From Marinobacter daepoensis DSM 16072 (lineage in GTDB: Bacteria > Pseudomonadota > Gammaproteobacteria > Pseudomonadales > Oleiphilaceae): 64,000 bases of DNA. Shown here piece by piece: positions 38,610 to 47,175 of the stretch. The notes beneath the pieces were generated by a model that searched no databases, was not told the DNA's origin, and saw only the letters and a list, made by a program, of their open reading frames with translations. The DNA is taken from positions 558,001 through 622,000 of the forward strand of contig NZ_ATWI01000008.1 of assembly GCF_000421165.1 (NCBI RefSeq), in the 5' to 3' direction. The stretch's first letter is position 1. Each line of letters begins with the position of its first letter. The translations under genes were made by a program, and so were the position numbers.

Positions 38610-39482
38610 AAAACCATATTCGTCCAGGGACCGGTTCCCGGCTTCCGGCTTTTTCTTGTTGTTTTGCTATCGGCAGCGTTGATCGCTGCCGATGCGCGTT
38701 TTGATAAGCTAACCCCGGTCCGGAGTGCCCTGGCGACAGGGCTGGCGCCGGTTTACTGGCTTGGCAATGCGCCCTATGCTTTTACGGACTGGTTTTCCGG
38801 ACTTTTTGTTAGCCGCGATGACCTGCAGCAGGAAAATGAAGAACTCAAAACCCGATTGCTGATTCTTGAGCGGCGTGCCCTCAAGTACGCTGCGCTTGCC
38901 TCTGAAAATAACGAACTGCGCCGACTGCTGAACTCTTCGGAAATTCTGGATGACCGCGTGATTGTCGGTGAGGTTGTGGGAGTCTCCCCGGACCCCTTTT
39001 CCCACGAAATCATTATCAACAAGGGCGAGAGTGATGGCTTGACCATGGGCCAGGCCGTGCTGGATGCCGAGGGGTTGATGGGGCAAGTGGTACAAACCAG
39101 CCAGTTTGCCTCAAGAGTACTGCTGGTTTCTGATAGCAGCCATGCCGTGCCTGTTGAGGTAGTGAGGAATGGGCTGCGTTCGATCCTTATAGGCAACGGT
39201 GAGACGGACGAACTGGATCTGGTGCACGTGCCTGACACCGCTGATATTCGCGAAGGTGACATGTTGGTGAGTTCGGGGTTGGGTGGTCGGTTTCCCAGAG
39301 GCTACCCGGTCGCCGAAGTCAGCTCTATTGTCAAAGAGCCAGGGGAACCGTTTGTCACGATCCGGGCAACTCCGAAGGCCCGGCTTAGCCAGAGTCGCCT
39401 TGTGTTGGTTGTTTTTCAGCCTGAAACACGTTCGGAGCCCGTGGTTGAGGAAGCGCCTCCCGCCGATGGGGAAGAACTCTGA
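38607..39482 (+). CDS. mreC: rod-shape-determining protein MreC
   Basis: MreC is the bitopic inner-membrane scaffold that links MreB to the peptidoglycan synthases. From ATT 38607 the protein begins (M)KTIFVQGPVPGFRLFLVVL, matching the conserved family N terminus KxIFxxGP-R followed by the single membrane helix (about residues 14-30). A coiled coil follows (DDLQQENEELKTRLLILERRAL), then the periplasmic beta domain (VVGVSPDPFSHEIIINKGESDGL). The first conventional start, TTG 38664, would fall inside the membrane helix and delete the motif. Length is 291. The stop codon overlaps the mreD start. Confidence 0.93.
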   Translation: MKTIFVQGPVPGFRLFLVVLLSAALIAADARFDKLTPVRSALATGLAPVYWLGNAPYAFTDWFSGLFVSRDDLQQENEELKTRLLILERRALKYAALASENNELRRLLNSSEILDDRVIVGEVVGVSPDPFSHEIIINKGESDGLTMGQAVLDAEGLMGQVVQTSQFASRVLLVSDSSHAVPVEVVRNGLRSILIGNGETDELDLVHVPDTADIREGDMLVSSGLGGRFPRGYPVAEVSSIVKEPGEPFVTIRATPKARLSQSRLVLVVFQPETRSEPVVEEAPPADGEEL

Positions 39483-39958
39483 TGTTGTCGGTTATCAGTT
39501 ATCCGCTGTTTGTCGTCACTGTGGTGTTGTCTCTGGTTTTGAGTATTTCGCTGTTTCCGGTGGACTGGTTTGAGTTTCGCCCGGAATGGCTGGGGCTCAT
39601 CGTGTTCTACTGGACGTTCCGGGCACCTGCTCAATTCGGCATTCTGATGGCGTGGTGCCTTGGTTTATTGCTGGATATTCTTGAATCCACACCTCTGGGT
39701 GTGAATGCCATGGGGATGGCACTGATTGCATTTCTGGTACTCACCATTCACCAGCGGTTGCGGATGTACCCGCTTCCACAACAGTGTCTGATGGTATTTC
39801 TGTTGCTGGGTATCAATCAGATGCTGGTGCATTTTGTGAAACAGGTGCTGGGAGCCGAGGGTGCGGGCTTCAGCTATTTGTGGCCCGCAGCAACCAGTGC
39901 ACTGGCCTGGCCGCTGGTCAGTGGTGTGCTGGACCGCATTAATCGCAAACTGGGATAA
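39482..39958 (+). CDS. mreD: rod-shape-determining protein MreD
   Basis: This is a 158-residue, highly hydrophobic protein with about five membrane segments. The typical MreD features are an N-terminal SLVLSISLFPVDWFEFRPEWLGLIVFYW and the LGLLLDILESTPLGVNAMGM loop. It completes the MreBCD elongation complex. The ATG overlaps the mreC stop. Confidence 0.94.
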   Translation: MLSVISYPLFVVTVVLSLVLSISLFPVDWFEFRPEWLGLIVFYWTFRAPAQFGILMAWCLGLLLDILESTPLGVNAMGMALIAFLVLTIHQRLRMYPLPQQCLMVFLLLGINQMLVHFVKQVLGAEGAGFSYLWPAATSALAWPLVSGVLDRINRKLG

Positions 39959-39962
39959 CGGT

Positions 39963-40565
39963 ATGACCCGCCTCATTCTGGCATCGGCGTCGCCACGCCG
40001 GGCAGAACTCCTGGAACAGATCGGCGCCCGGTTTCAGGTGGTTCCGGCTGACATTGATGAAACGCCACACCCCGCTGAATCCGCCATTGGTTATGTTGAG
40101 CGACTGGCCCGGGAGAAAGCGCTGGCTGTTGCCGGGAGCATTCCGGAAGCATTTGTGCTGGGGTCGGACACGTCGGTGGTTATTGATGGGCAGATACTGG
40201 GCAAGCCCGGGGCCGAGGAACAGGCCAGAGCAATGCTGAGGCGTTTGTCGGGCTCCACCCATCAGGTCATGACGGCCGTTGCATTGGCTCAGCGCAACCA
40301 GTGCCGCTCGGTGGTTGTGACTACCGATGTGACCTTTCGCACGCTGGCTGAGGCCGAGATTGAAGCGTATGTGGCCACTGGTGAGCCAATGGACAAAGCT
40401 GGCAGTTACGGTATTCAGGGGCTTGGTGGTATCTTTGTTCAGGAACTCAGGGGTAGCTACAGTGCGGTGGTCGGATTGCCCTTGCAGGAAACCGCAGATC
40501 TATTGGCAGATGCAGGTGATCCTGTCTGGCGCCATTGGCCATGCAGCGAGGAGAGCCAAGCATGA
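39963..40565 (+). CDS. maf: Maf-type nucleoside triphosphate pyrophosphatase
   Basis: The N-terminal SASPRRAELLEQIG is the Maf signature, followed by IDETPHPAESA, REKALAV, VLGSDTSVVIDG and GKPGAEEQA, all typical of the YhdE-type dTTP/UTP pyrophosphatase, a house-cleaning enzyme also linked to septum inhibition. ATG 39963 is 4 bp after mreD. Length is 200. The 3-prime end overlaps rng by 4 nt. Confidence 0.94.
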   Translation: MTRLILASASPRRAELLEQIGARFQVVPADIDETPHPAESAIGYVERLAREKALAVAGSIPEAFVLGSDTSVVIDGQILGKPGAEEQARAMLRRLSGSTHQVMTAVALAQRNQCRSVVVTTDVTFRTLAEAEIEAYVATGEPMDKAGSYGIQGLGGIFVQELRGSYSAVVGLPLQETADLLADAGDPVWRHWPCSEESQA

Positions 40566-42043
40566 GTGAAGAGATCCTGATTAACGTGACGCCGGTGGAA
40601 ACCCGGGTGGCGCTGGTCGAAAATGGCATGTTGCAGGAAGCCTACATTGAGCGCACCAGTCGCAAAGGCATCGTGGGCAATATATACAAGGGTAAGGTTG
40701 TGCGGGTGCTTCCCGGGATGGAAGCGGCGTTTGTAGACATTGGTCTGGAGCGCGCGGCGTTTATTCATGCTTCTGACGTGGTCAGTGGTCAGTCTTCAGG
40801 GGACGATTCTGCAGAGACGCCGAAAACCGTGCCGGACATTCGCACCCTGTTGAGAGAAGGGCAGTCTCTGGTGGTCCAGGTTACCAAGGACCCCATCGGT
40901 ACCAAAGGCGCGCGGCTGACTACCCAGCTTTCCATTCCTTCCCGCTACCTCGTTTTTATGCCTGGCGTCCGTCATATCGGTATTTCCCAGCGTATTGAAG
41001 ATGAGGTCGAACGCGCACGTCTCAAAAGCCTGATTGAAGAAGGGGCGGCCGAGCATGATGACGTTCAGGGTGGCTATATTATTCGTACCGCGGCCGAGGC
41101 GGCCTCGGCTGAGGAGCTGATCGCGGATATGAGGTATCTGCACCGGCTCAGTCAGTCGATTCAGGAGCGCATTGGCAAGGCCTCGGCGCCTTCTGTGGTC
41201 TATCAGGACCTTCCCCTGTTTATCCGCACCATACGGGATCTGATCCGTCCGCAAACGGAGAAGGTCCGTATTGATAGCCGTGAGAGCTATCAACGGGTTA
41301 TGGAGTTTGTGAAGGAATTCGTGACTGAGTTTGCCGATAAGGTGGAGTATTATCCGGGTGAGCGGCCGATCTTTGATCTCTATTCGGTTGAAGACGAGAT
41401 TCAGAAAGCCCTGAGCCGTAAGGTGCAGCTCAAGTCGGGTGGGTACGTGATCATCGATCAGACCGAGGCCATGACCACCATCGATATCAACACGGGGGCA
41501 TTTGTCGGCCACCGGAATCTTGAAGAGACGATTTTCAAGACCAACCTTGAGGCCGCCAGAGCCATCAGCCGCCAACTCCGGCTCCGGAACCTGGGTGGCA
41601 TCATCATCATTGACTTCATCGATATGGAAGATCCCGAGCATCAGCGCCAGGTGCATCGCATGCTGGAAAAGATGCTGGAACGCGATCACGCAAAAACCAA
41701 GATTACCGGTGTTTCTGAGTTAGGGCTGGTCGAAATGACCCGCAAGCGCACCACTGAAAGCCTGGGGCAGGTTCTGTGCGAGCCGTGCCCGATCTGTGAT
41801 GGTCGTGGCTTCCTGAAAACGGCTGAAACCGTGTGCTACGAGATTTTCCGGGAAATTCTGAGAATCAACCGGGCCTACGAGCCCGAGAATTATCTGGTGA
41901 TGGCCTCCCAGAAAGTCGTGGATCGTCTCTTGGATGAAGAGTCGGACAACGTAGCCGATCTTGAGACCTTCATCAGCAAAACCGTCCGGTTCCAGGTGGA
42001 GCCGTTCTACAGCCAGGAACAGTACGACGTTGTTTTGCTCTGA
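40562..42043 (+). CDS. rng: ribonuclease G
   Basis: RNase G is an endoribonuclease of the RNase E family that matures the 5-prime end of 16S rRNA. The S1 domain is GIVGNIYKGKVVRVLPGMEAAFVDIG (about 30-60), the catalytic DNase I-like region includes IDINTGAFVG, and the zinc-link cysteines lie in EPCPICDGRGF. At 493 residues and without the RNase E C-terminal scaffold it is RNase G. ATG 40562 overlaps the maf stop. Confidence 0.96.
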   Translation: MSEEILINVTPVETRVALVENGMLQEAYIERTSRKGIVGNIYKGKVVRVLPGMEAAFVDIGLERAAFIHASDVVSGQSSGDDSAETPKTVPDIRTLLREGQSLVVQVTKDPIGTKGARLTTQLSIPSRYLVFMPGVRHIGISQRIEDEVERARLKSLIEEGAAEHDDVQGGYIIRTAAEAASAEELIADMRYLHRLSQSIQERIGKASAPSVVYQDLPLFIRTIRDLIRPQTEKVRIDSRESYQRVMEFVKEFVTEFADKVEYYPGERPIFDLYSVEDEIQKALSRKVQLKSGGYVIIDQTEAMTTIDINTGAFVGHRNLEETIFKTNLEAARAISRQLRLRNLGGIIIIDFIDMEDPEHQRQVHRMLEKMLERDHAKTKITGVSELGLVEMTRKRTTESLGQVLCEPCPICDGRGFLKTAETVCYEIFREILRINRAYEPENYLVMASQKVVDRLLDEESDNVADLETFISKTVRFQVEPFYSQEQYDVVLL

Positions 42044-42080
42044 CACCTGAGCAGTAGGGCGTTGCAGGGAGCTGAGTCTT

Positions 42081-45000
42081 ATGTCGATCCGCGAGCCGGA
42101 CAGTTCGCAGCCAGTCGGTGATGACCGGGGACTGGTTGCCCGCGGATTGGCGGGCTTTTCCAGTATGGTCTGGTGGACATTGCTGGCGTTGCTGGTGTTG
42201 TTCGCGCTTTATGTCGGGATTGGCCGTCAGCTGACCGCCAACATCGATCATTTTTCCGATGAGCTGGCGGTCGCCCTGTCTGATGCGACGGGGCTCGACG
42301 TGTCGGTTGGTCGCGTCACCTCTCAGTGGCACTGGCTTGACCCTGCGATTATTGCCAAAGACATAACGATTCGGACACAGGATTCCGACAAAGTTACGGC
42401 AGAACTGGATCATCTGGGAGTTCGGCTTGATTTCATCGCCTCCTTGTTCCGGTTCCGTCTGGTCTTTCGCAATTTTGACGCGGACGGCCTGTCGTTGACC
42501 GTCATTCGTCCCATGGACTCTCCGTTTGCCAGCCCGGTGGAAGAAATTGCAGACCTGACGGAGCCGGGTGCTCCTGAAGTTCAGGAATGGATCCGCCTGG
42601 CCGGGCGCTGGTTGTCGAACCCGGAGGTTCGGGTCACCCGTGTGAGCCTGGCCCTGGGGCCAAACCGGAAAAATCTGCGCTTTCTGGATATACCCCAACT
42701 GGATCTCTCGTATCGAAACGGGCTGTTTCAGGCCTCGGGGCGGGCCATGCAAAGTGGAACCACCACTCAGCTTGCCAGCTTTGCCCTGGTCGGGCAGCAG
42801 TTTTTTCGGGGTGCTTTCACGGGCCAGCTCTATCTGGACTGGGACTCCGGCAGGCTGTTTGATGGCCTGATTGATGACCTGCATTGGCGAGGTCTTCGCG
42901 TGGAGGGATTCGACCTTGGAGGGCGGGCCTGGCTGACCTTTGATACCGGCGAACTGCAACAGATTCAGGGTGACGTTCGTACGCCTTATCTGCAACTGGG
43001 GGTCAATCGAGAATCTCTGGCCCCACTTGAGGATATTCACGCTCGTTTTGGCTGGCGCCGCGGCGAGGCATTGATGCTCCAGCAGCTAAGCTGGAGCTGG
43101 TTCGGTGACCAGGTTCCCCCTTTCAATGTGCGTATTCAGCCCGGCGATGAAAGGCTGACTCTGGTGGCCGACTCATTGCCACTCCAGCCCTTGAGGCGAC
43201 TGGTTCAGTCGCTGGATCTGTTACCTGAGAGCGCCAATCAGGCTCTGGAGAACTATCAGCCGAGCGGATTCCTTGATGATCTGGTGTTCGTGTTGCCGCG
43301 GAAAGCGGAAAATTTTACGTTACACGCCAGGCTACGCAAGCTCGGCGTGCGGGGATGGTCAGGTGCTCCACGGGTGGCGGGGCTGAATGGCTGGTTGCAG
43401 TTAGGAGCCAATGAGGGGGCGGTGATTATAGAGACCCGTGAGCCACTTGAACTGGGCTTCCCTTTGCTGTTCACCACGGACTGGACGCTGGATGCTTTAT
43501 CCGGAACGGTTTCGTGGCGTATTCAGGACGGAATCACCCGGGTGTTCTCGGACGACCTTGCGTTCACGTATGAGGAAGAGACCGGGGTGTCAGGTGCGTT
43601 TGATCTGCGTCTGGATCGTTTTGGCGAAGATAACCTGGGTTTGAAAGTGTCCGTTGAAGGGGCAAGGGCCCATATGCTGGCGGATTTTGTGCCAGCCAGG
43701 GCTGTTGGCGCGTCGCTCTATGACTGGCTGACGACCGCCATTCTGGAGGCCCGGATTGATGGCGAGTACTTTGGCCACGGCCGGATTGATTCGGGCGCGC
43801 CATCCGGTTCTTTTGTGTCATCGATGTGGTACGAGTTTGAGGATGGCCGCATACGCTACGACAGTCAGTGGCCAGAAGTGACGCAGGCCCGAGGGCGTGT
43901 TGAGGTCCAGAACACCGATACGAAGGTGGTGCTTCAGAGTGGCGAAACCGGAGGTCTCACGATTGATGAGTCCAGGGTGCAAGTACTGTCGGATGGCTCC
44001 GCTGACGGTCTTCGTGTGATGGCCGATGTCAGTTCCGGAGTGACAGGGGAACAGGTGCCATGGTGGCTGGACAACACGCCGCTTGGCGAACTGATCGGGT
44101 ATGGTGATGTCCAGGCGCGGTACGACGGTGAGTTCGAGTTGGATCTTGGCCTCGATTTGCCCTTGAGTGAGGGGCAGGATACTCGCGTGACCGCCCGTAT
44201 CCGTACTGAAAATGGTGGTTTTTTCATTCCCGACGCCGGGCTGGGATGGGAAAACATAAAAGCCGACCTGACCTATGACACGGTTGAGGGATTCTCCGGT
44301 GAGCCAGTGTCTGCCACGTTCTTTGGTGAGCCTGTCTCCGTTGGTTTTGAGGCTGTCGAAAACCGTGACAGCATTCGCATTCGCCAAAGGGGGGAGCTGG
44401 CCCTGCCGGTTTCTCTGTCTCACTTTGGCGTGCCGGAAGCGATGGCACCGGGGCTTGCCGGGAGTCTTCGTTACTCCGGAGACCTGGTGCTGGGGGCTGG
44501 GGTTCAGCCAGTGATTTCGTTGTCGTCGGATCTCTCGGGCCTGCAAGTCGACTGGCCTGAACCTCTGGCAAAAACCACCCGGGAAAACGCGCCATTGGCG
44601 GTCACGATCGATCCATTCCAGGATGCCGGGTTGGCTATCTCGGCTGAATGGACGGATAGGTTGGGAGCCCGGTTCCTGCTGAAAGAGACCGGGTTTGAGC
44701 TGTTTTTTGATTACCTCAATCTTGGCGATCACCGGTTGACCGACATCGCTGTTGAGGCGCTGGAACTGGATGACCGGTGGGTTGTGCAGACGCGCTCAGA
44801 GAGGGCGACTGGGCGAGTGATCATGCCAAAGGATGATGGGGTGGTTCTGGCGGATTTTGAGACGCTGAGGTTGATGCGCGAGGCCGGAACTCAGCAACAG
44901 GAATCCGAATTTCTGACTTTTGAAGAGCAACTTCAGGCATTCCGGGAGCTTGAAATGGGGGCGTGGCCCGATATTGACGTCAGTATATCGGACCTGCAAC

Positions 45001-45791
45001 TCGATGATGACTCTGCGGGTAGCTGGCGTTTCCGGTTGCGGCCTGGATCTGAGGGCCTGAAGGTTCAGGAAATAGATGGCCGTCTTGGGGCGCTGGTGTT
45101 ATCGGGAGACATGGTCTGGAGTATTGTGGATGACCGGGAAGCCACGACATTCAAGGGTCGACTCGCCGGTGGTGCCCTGAAAGACCTCGAAGCACTGACT
45201 GGCACCGTGATACCGATGACCAACAAAGAGACAACCATCGAGTTGGATCTCGATTGGCCCGGAAACCCGGTTGATATTGCGCCGGGTAAAATCAGTGGCA
45301 CAGTCAGCGCCCGGCTGGATGATGGGATGATCATGGAGCAGAGCAATTCAGCGCAGTTGTTCCGGATTTTCAATTTGCTTAATGCGGATACCCTCTGGCG
45401 ACGCTTGCGGCTGGATTTTTCTGATTTGTACGAGCGAGGAATTGCATTTGATGCGATCTCTGGCAAAGCCAACATTGTCGATGGCTTGGTAACGCTGGAC
45501 CCTGAGTTGCAGTTGGTGGGGCCATCGGGGGCCTTCAAGCTCAGCGGAACCACCGACATGGCCAGTGCGGCTTTGGACATGCGTCTGGTTCTGGTATTGC
45601 CCGTCACGCAGAATCTGCCTCTGGCTGCCATACTGATGGGGGCGAGTGCCCCGATTGGAGGGGCATTGTTTGTGCTGGACAAAATTCTCGGTGACCCGTT
45701 AAGCAAGCTGACCAGCGCCACGTACAGTGTCACTGGGAGCTGGAGCGACCCTCAGGTGGATCTTCGGGGGGTCTTTGATACGGGCGAATAG
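42081..45791 (+). CDS. yhdP: YhdP family AsmA-like envelope protein
   Basis: A very large 1236-residue protein with one N-terminal membrane segment (about 30-50), followed by an AsmA-like beta-rich periplasmic region (TIGR02099 type). Its C terminus, LRLDFSDLYERGIAFDAISGKANIVDGL to the end, is the most conserved part. YhdP proteins are thought to form a bridge that moves phospholipids to the outer membrane. The position after mreBCD-maf-rng is conserved in gammaproteobacteria. Start ATG 42081 has GGGAGCTGAG upstream. Confidence 0.93.
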   Translation: MSIREPDSSQPVGDDRGLVARGLAGFSSMVWWTLLALLVLFALYVGIGRQLTANIDHFSDELAVALSDATGLDVSVGRVTSQWHWLDPAIIAKDITIRTQDSDKVTAELDHLGVRLDFIASLFRFRLVFRNFDADGLSLTVIRPMDSPFASPVEEIADLTEPGAPEVQEWIRLAGRWLSNPEVRVTRVSLALGPNRKNLRFLDIPQLDLSYRNGLFQASGRAMQSGTTTQLASFALVGQQFFRGAFTGQLYLDWDSGRLFDGLIDDLHWRGLRVEGFDLGGRAWLTFDTGELQQIQGDVRTPYLQLGVNRESLAPLEDIHARFGWRRGEALMLQQLSWSWFGDQVPPFNVRIQPGDERLTLVADSLPLQPLRRLVQSLDLLPESANQALENYQPSGFLDDLVFVLPRKAENFTLHARLRKLGVRGWSGAPRVAGLNGWLQLGANEGAVIIETREPLELGFPLLFTTDWTLDALSGTVSWRIQDGITRVFSDDLAFTYEEETGVSGAFDLRLDRFGEDNLGLKVSVEGARAHMLADFVPARAVGASLYDWLTTAILEARIDGEYFGHGRIDSGAPSGSFVSSMWYEFEDGRIRYDSQWPEVTQARGRVEVQNTDTKVVLQSGETGGLTIDESRVQVLSDGSADGLRVMADVSSGVTGEQVPWWLDNTPLGELIGYGDVQARYDGEFELDLGLDLPLSEGQDTRVTARIRTENGGFFIPDAGLGWENIKADLTYDTVEGFSGEPVSATFFGEPVSVGFEAVENRDSIRIRQRGELALPVSLSHFGVPEAMAPGLAGSLRYSGDLVLGAGVQPVISLSSDLSGLQVDWPEPLAKTTRENAPLAVTIDPFQDAGLAISAEWTDRLGARFLLKETGFELFFDYLNLGDHRLTDIAVEALELDDRWVVQTRSERATGRVIMPKDDGVVLADFETLRLMREAGTQQQESEFLTFEEQLQAFRELEMGAWPDIDVSISDLQLDDDSAGSWRFRLRPGSEGLKVQEIDGRLGALVLSGDMVWSIVDDREATTFKGRLAGGALKDLEALTGTVIPMTNKETTIELDLDWPGNPVDIAPGKISGTVSARLDDGMIMEQSNSAQLFRIFNLLNADTLWRRLRLDFSDLYERGIAFDAISGKANIVDGLVTLDPELQLVGPSGAFKLSGTTDMASAALDMRLVLVLPVTQNLPLAAILMGASAPIGGALFVLDKILGDPLSKLTSATYSVTGSWSDPQVDLRGVFDTGE

Positions 45792-45810
45792 CATCTGACC
45801 GGAGGTAAAC

Positions 45811-46635
45811 ATGGTTCAGGTTGCGGCCATTCAGATGGTGAGTACCCACGACATCGAAGCCAACCTGGATGAGGCCAGGAAGCAGCTGAGTGATGTTGCC
45901 GCCAAAGGTGCGAAGGTAGCGGTGTTGCCAGAAAATTTTGCCGTGCTGGCAACCGGGCAAATGCTGGCATGCGGTCGTCAGGAAGCTGGTGATTCACCCG
46001 TTATCCGCCATTTTCTCTCTGAGCAGGCCCGGGGACTCGGGCTCTGGATTGTTGGAGGGTCCATGCCTCTGGCCGTTCGGCCTGATGGATCCAACTTGTC
46101 AGACCGGGTTCGTGCCTGCTGTCTGGTCTACAACGACGAAGGAGAGGAGGTTGCCCGGTACGACAAGATTCATCTGTTCGATGCCATGATAGAAGATGCC
46201 CACGGCCAGTATCGCGAGTCTGATACCTTTGAGCCCGGGAATGACGTGATCGTCACCGAGACCCCGGCGGGGCGCCTGGGACTGGCGATCTGCTACGATC
46301 TCAGGTTTCCGGAACTGTTCAGAGCCCTGAGAGACAAAGGCGCTGACTGGGTGTGCCTGCCAAGTGCTTTCACCTGGCAGACAGGGGACGCACACTGGCA
46401 TGCCTTGCTCCGGGCCCGAGCTATTGAAAATCAGCTCTGGGTGGTGGCAGCCGGGCAGGGCGGGCAAAACAGCAGTCGACGCAGAACCTATGGCCACAGT
46501 CTGATTTGCGATCCCTGGGGCAGAGTCGTCTGTGAACTGGGAGAAGGAGCCGGGTCCGTGGCCGCTGATCTGGATCTGGGCGACCTGGGGCAGCTGAGAA
46601 GTCGCATGCCGGTGTGGGCGCACCGGCGGCTCTGA
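45811..46635 (+). CDS. nitrilase-superfamily carbon-nitrogen hydrolase (Nit1-type)
   Basis: The nitrilase triad is visible: E41 in LPENF, K119 in YDKIHLFDA and C161 in LAICYDLRFPELF. The size (274) and the motifs place it with the Nit1/YbeM-like amidases, some of which repair deaminated glutathione. It starts 19 bp after yhdP behind GGAGGT and ends one base before the convergent darP. In related bacteria tldD usually follows; here it does not. Confidence 0.92.
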   Translation: MVQVAAIQMVSTHDIEANLDEARKQLSDVAAKGAKVAVLPENFAVLATGQMLACGRQEAGDSPVIRHFLSEQARGLGLWIVGGSMPLAVRPDGSNLSDRVRACCLVYNDEGEEVARYDKIHLFDAMIEDAHGQYRESDTFEPGNDVIVTETPAGRLGLAICYDLRFPELFRALRDKGADWVCLPSAFTWQTGDAHWHALLRARAIENQLWVVAAGQGGQNSSRRRTYGHSLICDPWGRVVCELGEGAGSVAADLDLGDLGQLRSRMPVWAHRRL

Positions 46636-47163
46636 TTACTGCTCGGCGTCGTCAATCCATTCCCGCAAAGCGCGGAACAGCTTTCTGGACTGGCCGGTAT
46701 TCTTGCCCTTCTCTACTTCTTTTCGGGCGTTACGAGCCAGGTTGCGGAGGTGCTGAATGTCGGCGGTCGGGCAGTAGTCTATAAACTCGCCAACCACTTT
46801 ATCGCCTTCTGCGATCATCCGGTCGCGCCAGCGCTCGGCCAGATGGTGCCTGCGGGTATGTTCTTCGCTGCCCGCGTAAAACGCATCGATGGCGCGGCCG
46901 ATAGCTTCCGGGTCATCCTCCTGTCGAAGGACCTTGCCAATATACTGTAGATGGCGGCGGCGTGCTTCCCGCTGGGGTATCCGGCGCGATTCCACGATCG
47001 CTGCTGCCAGGGTGTCGCTGATGTTCAGAGTGGCCAGCTGCTCATCGCTAAGATCAAGCATGCGCTTCCCCAGGTCCTGCAGCGCGTGCATTTCTCGTTT
47101 GAGTTGCGACTTGCTGGGGCCGAAGTCTTCCGGTAATTCATTTTGGTCGTTGGTTGGGCTCAT
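46636..47163 (-). CDS. darP: ribosome biogenesis factor DarP (YjgA, DUF615)
   Basis: The 175-residue, highly charged helical protein begins NELPEDFGPSKSQLKREMHALQDLGKRMLDLS and contains RRHLQYIGKVLRQEDDPEAI, the DUF615 signatures. DarP (YjgA) binds late 50S precursors and assists the peptidyl transferase centre. It lies 12 bp after mgtE with an AAGGAGG ribosome binding site, so it may be read with it. In Pseudomonas it is flanked by tldD and pmbA, which are absent here. Confidence 0.93.
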   Translation of the reverse strand: MSPTNDQNELPEDFGPSKSQLKREMHALQDLGKRMLDLSDEQLATLNISDTLAAAIVESRRIPQREARRRHLQYIGKVLRQEDDPEAIGRAIDAFYAGSEEHTRRHHLAERWRDRMIAEGDKVVGEFIDYCPTADIQHLRNLARNARKEVEKGKNTGQSRKLFRALREWIDDAEQ

Positions 47164-47175
47164 CCGGCCTCCTTG

